Shown in pieces: positions 61,786-64,000 of a stretch of 64,000 nt of DNA. A program made the position numbers and the translations under genes. The stretch is taken from positions 62,001-126,000 of the forward strand of contig NZ_CANNDN010000002.1 of assembly GCF_947503465.1 (NCBI RefSeq), in the 5' to 3' direction. This DNA comes from an uncultured Tateyamaria sp. (lineage in GTDB: Bacteria > Pseudomonadota > Alphaproteobacteria > Rhodobacterales > Rhodobacteraceae). Under the pieces are notes generated by a model. That model had not been told where the DNA came from, did no database searches, and worked only from the letters and a program-made list of their open reading frames with translations. Each line of letters starts with the position of its first letter. Position 1 is the first letter of the stretch.

Positions 61786-62232
61786 ATGAAACACGTATTA
61801 CCCATTGTTCTGGTTGGACTTTTTGGCGGATCGCTGGTCGCGGCGGCCAGTGATGACGTACCCACGCCATCCATCTTCATCGCAGCAGACGCCGCAGATT
61901 TGAGCGAATTTGTCTGGGAAAAGCGGCCCATCGTCGTCTTCGCAGACAGCCCGAATGACCCGAATTTCAGGCAACAGATTGATTTTCTGGAAGCGCGTGC
62001 CGAAGAATTGGCCGAACGCGACGTTGTTGTGCTGACTGATACGGACCCGTCCGTCGACAGCGCACTGCGGGTCAAGTTTCGTCCCCGCGGCTTCATGCTT
62101 GTGCTTGTGGGCAAGGACGGCGGCGTGAAACTGCGCAAACCGTTCCCGTGGGACGTACGCGAATTGACCCGCACCATTGACAAAATGCCCATTCGGCAAC
62201 GCGAAATCCGCGAACGACGCAGCGATGGATGA
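61786..62232 (+). CDS. DUF4174 family exported protein
   Basis: A 148-residue protein with signal peptide (residues 1-21, VLPIVLVGLFGGSLVAAA). The core, FVWEKRPIVVFADSPNDPNF, ERDVVVLTDTDPS and RGFMLVLVGKDGGVKLRKPF, is a thioredoxin-like fold typical of DUF4174, which lacks the redox cysteines. It starts after AGGAGG. It is on the opposite strand to its neighbours and stands alone between the sulfotransferase-like and pccA clusters. Confidence 0.84.
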   Translation: MKHVLPIVLVGLFGGSLVAAASDDVPTPSIFIAADAADLSEFVWEKRPIVVFADSPNDPNFRQQIDFLEARAEELAERDVVVLTDTDPSVDSALRVKFRPRGFMLVLVGKDGGVKLRKPFPWDVRELTRTIDKMPIRQREIRERRSDG

Positions 62233-62308
62233 AGCGCGCGTTGGGCAAACTTGAAGTTAACCTTTGAACCGCTTATATTCAGGTCAGAACGCAACAGGAG
62301 GTGCACAG

Positions 62309-62374
62309 ATGACACATTCGCGCTCACCGCACACCCGAACGCCGGTCGAAGGCGAGGGTAACCCGCTGATCTGA
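62309..62374 (+). CDS. Possible 21-residue peptide
   Basis: A frame from ATG 62309 to TGA 62374 encodes THSRSPHTRTPVEGEGNPLI after the initial Met. AGGAGGTG precedes the ATG at a suitable distance. There is no hydrophobic helix and no downstream gene on this strand in the window. The sequence does not resemble a known leader. It could be a real small protein, or a chance frame behind a chance SD. Confidence 0.38.
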   Translation: MTHSRSPHTRTPVEGEGNPLI

Positions 62375-62419
62375 CGATATTCGTTCGTCCCAGCGTGCTT
62401 ATATACACTGAACACCCCA

Positions 62420-63196
62420 TCACGTAATGTGACGAATCCAGCCGTGAAATGGCCGGTTCCTTAAGGCTGCCGCGGCAATTTTGCCCGCGCCGGCAACCTT
62501 GCCTTGCAGTTCCAGATAACGGGTCACCGCCTTTTCGCGCCGGTCCCAGGGCAGCGCATCAAATTCGGTCGCGCCCATCTTGGTTTCCATCTGCTCCAGC
62601 CGGTCCAGAAGCTGATAGAACTCGGTTACCGGCATGATCTGTGGCTTGCTCAGAATCTCGATTTGCGCCGTCAGGCGGCGCAGTGTCTCGAACTGGTGCC
62701 CGTAAAAGACGAACACCTTGTAGCTACGGTTCTTGAAGAAATTCTGCTGCATGTCCGAAATGGCCGCCGCCCAGTCGATGGGTGCGGCCCAGTCTACGAT
62801 CAGATCAATCTCGGCCAGCGCCGCCCGGATGATGTCGCGACGGCGTTCCTGTTCCTGGTTCACAACACGCATTTCACCCGTGACAAAGGCCACAACCCAA
62901 CCGGCAGCGACCGCGATGGCCGCAACAAGTGCGCGCTGTTCACCCGCTTCCAGACCGCTTTTGGTAATCACCCAATAGATCAGCGCGCCGGACACGGCAG
63001 TGATGGGCACAAGCGCAAGAAGGGCCCTGAGAAAGATCGCGACAACCGCAATACCCGACAGCAGGTAATAGAAGGCCCCGATCGCCAATACACCCGCAAC
63101 GCCCAGACCCCAGAGGGGGGCACCGTTCCGTTGCATCACCACACCGATCAGCAGCAGAACCAGGACAGCGTATATGGCAACCCAGGTGCGTGGCAC
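62420..63196 (-). CDS. Membrane protein of unknown function next to pccA
   Basis: A 258-residue protein. The N-terminal half has about four helices (WVAIYAVLVLLLIGVVMQ, LWGLGVAGVLAIGAFYYLLSG region, a third near 50-70, a fourth near 90-108). The C-terminal half is soluble, helical and charged (EQERRRDIIRAALAEIDLIV, RRLTAQIEILSKPQIMPVTE). It starts directly after the pccA stop (63197), so the two are in one unit, but I know no function linking it to propionyl-CoA carboxylase. Confidence 0.68.
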   Translation of the reverse strand: MPRTWVAIYAVLVLLLIGVVMQRNGAPLWGLGVAGVLAIGAFYYLLSGIAVVAIFLRALLALVPITAVSGALIYWVITKSGLEAGEQRALVAAIAVAAGWVVAFVTGEMRVVNQEQERRRDIIRAALAEIDLIVDWAAPIDWAAAISDMQQNFFKNRSYKVFVFYGHQFETLRRLTAQIEILSKPQIMPVTEFYQLLDRLEQMETKMGATEFDALPWDRREKAVTRYLELQGKVAGAGKIAAAALRNRPFHGWIRHIT

Positions 63197-64000
63197 CTAT
63201 TCGAACTCCATGATCACGTCATCAACCGCCAGGCTGTCGCCCGCGCCTGCATTGATCTTGGACACAGTGCCCTTTTTCTCGGCGCGCAGGATGTTCTCCA
63301 TCTTCATCGCCTCGATCGTGCACAGCGCCTGACCTTCCTGCACTTCGTCGCCTTCGGCCACATCGACCTTCACGACCAACCCCGGCATGGGGCACAGCAG
63401 CATCTTGGATGTGTCTGGCGGTGTCTTGACCGGCATCTTGCGCGCCAGTTCGGCCTGGCGCGGTGACCGCACATGCACTTTCAGGTCCGCGCCGCGGGTC
63501 CGAATCCGGAAGCCACCAGACACTTTCCCGACCTTCAGCACCAAGGGTGTACCATCGACATCCATCTGTGCCAGTTGATCGCCCGGCGTCCACGCGCCGG
63601 ACACGCGCAGGGCGCTGCCATCGCCAAAGGCAACTGTGGCCCCGTCATGGTCCGCATCAATCACCACATCGTAAGACTGGTCCTGCAGGCTGACATTCCA
63701 GTGCGTACCGACCTTGCGTTCGTGATTGTCCATGCGGCCCGACACCCGCGCACGGCGAATTTCGGCCACGCGATGCATCGCGGCACAGGCCGCTGCCACC
63801 CGGCGCAGGTCTGCTTCGCCCAGGTCCACGCCCTCAAACCCATCCGGATACTCTTCCGCGATAAAGGCTGTGGTCATGTCCCCCGAAACAAACTTCGGGT
63901 GATCCATCACTGCGCTCAGGAACGGCAGGTTGTGGCCGATACCTTCGACTTCGAAACTGTCGAGCGCCACGCGCATCGCTTCAATGGCTGTGGCCCGATC
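63197..64000 (-). CDS. pccA: Propionyl/acetyl-CoA carboxylase biotin-containing subunit, 3' part only
   Basis: The window holds the last 267 codons of a biotin carboxylase subunit; the frame remains open to the right edge (DRATAIEAMRVALDSFEVEG). The final 75 residues are a biotinyl domain with ALCTIEAMKMENILRAEKKG, in which Lys in A-M-K-M carries biotin. Between are segments typical of PccA (DHPKFVSGDMTTAFIAEEY). With the mutase nearby it points to propionyl-CoA carboxylation. The N-terminal ATP-grasp part lies outside. Confidence 0.92.
   Translation of the reverse strand, partial: DRATAIEAMRVALDSFEVEGIGHNLPFLSAVMDHPKFVSGDMTTAFIAEEYPDGFEGVDLGEADLRRVAAACAAMHRVAEIRRARVSGRMDNHERKVGTHWNVSLQDQSYDVVIDADHDGATVAFGDGSALRVSGAWTPGDQLAQMDVDGTPLVLKVGKVSGGFRIRTRGADLKVHVRSPRQAELARKMPVKTPPDTSKMLLCPMPGLVVKVDVAEGDEVQEGQALCTIEAMKMENILRAEKKGTVSKINAGAGDSLAVDDVIMEFE

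Noticed and set aside
61620-62423. N-terminal extension of the sulfotransferase-like gene by 268 codons
   Set aside because: The stretch lies opposite the DUF4174 gene and is Ser/Arg-rich without motifs; the P-loop-like motif starts right after ATG 61619.

Overview
The window is a GC-rich, densely packed alphaproteobacterial chromosome segment. The gene families (bufferin operon, HdaA, SdhE, the short ProS without an editing insert, LolCD beside ProS, B12-dependent methylmalonyl-CoA mutase with propionyl-CoA carboxylase, TTT transporter, and many small family-restricted hypotheticals) point to the Rhodobacteraceae, probably the marine Roseobacter group. I see no rRNA, tRNA, CRISPR array, transposase or prophage.

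Layout. 1-3726: end of a probable sulfoacetate pathway (TctC-type binding protein, acylating sulfoacetaldehyde dehydrogenase SauS, AMP-forming CoA ligase SauT). 3912-9348: minus-strand genes comprising one hydrolase, two paralogous LysM plus solute-binding proteins, and a tightly coupled hydrolase/hydrolase/M15-like trio. 9472-12852: an ArsR-SRPBCC fusion regulator behind a palindromic operator, MAPEG, GNAT and MFS genes, and a mini-ORF with its own terminator. 12941-15396: thrS and a coupled hypothetical. 15589-18163: a complete bufferin (copper-binding RiPP) operon bufABCD, with a strong intrinsic terminator between the precursor gene and the maturation genes. 18160-19919: small conserved genes and a cold shock protein.

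19920-22298 and 36244-39400 are the odd regions. At each, a housekeeping gene (thyX; parE) is followed on the same strand by a visibly AT-richer accessory gene. That gene begins at a TTG (or GTG) codon inside or on the stop of the housekeeping gene, and beyond it lies repetitive non-coding DNA sharing a hairpin module in the same relative orientation. The thyX-side repeat field also holds a tandem degenerate duplication and a 37-bp near-perfect palindrome.

22508-24818: a lipoprotein and a Slam-like outer-membrane protein, a probable surface-lipoprotein display pair. 24881-33112: glyoxalase, two DUF1194 proteins, a MarR regulator, SdhE, an XRE regulator, an aminotransferase, MATE and a NicO/DUF1007 metal transport pair. 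33289-36166: three hydrolases. 39606-44450: small lipoproteins, a thioesterase, a tiny membrane protein and an RTX-like calcium-binding protein with a 7-residue repeat. 44563-49414 (minus): proS, a beta-lactamase-like protein, DUF2937, lolC/E and lolD. 49644-55301: perM-type gene, hdaA, ppk1, ppx. 55298-58479: stress and metabolic genes, including an endonuclease/exonuclease/phosphatase gene broken by one in-frame TGA. 58586-64000: methylmalonyl-CoA mutase and the 3' part of pccA (propionate and odd-chain/branched-chain catabolism), interrupted by a sulfotransferase-like gene and a DUF4174 gene.

All functional calls rest on reading motifs and context by eye; no database search was possible.
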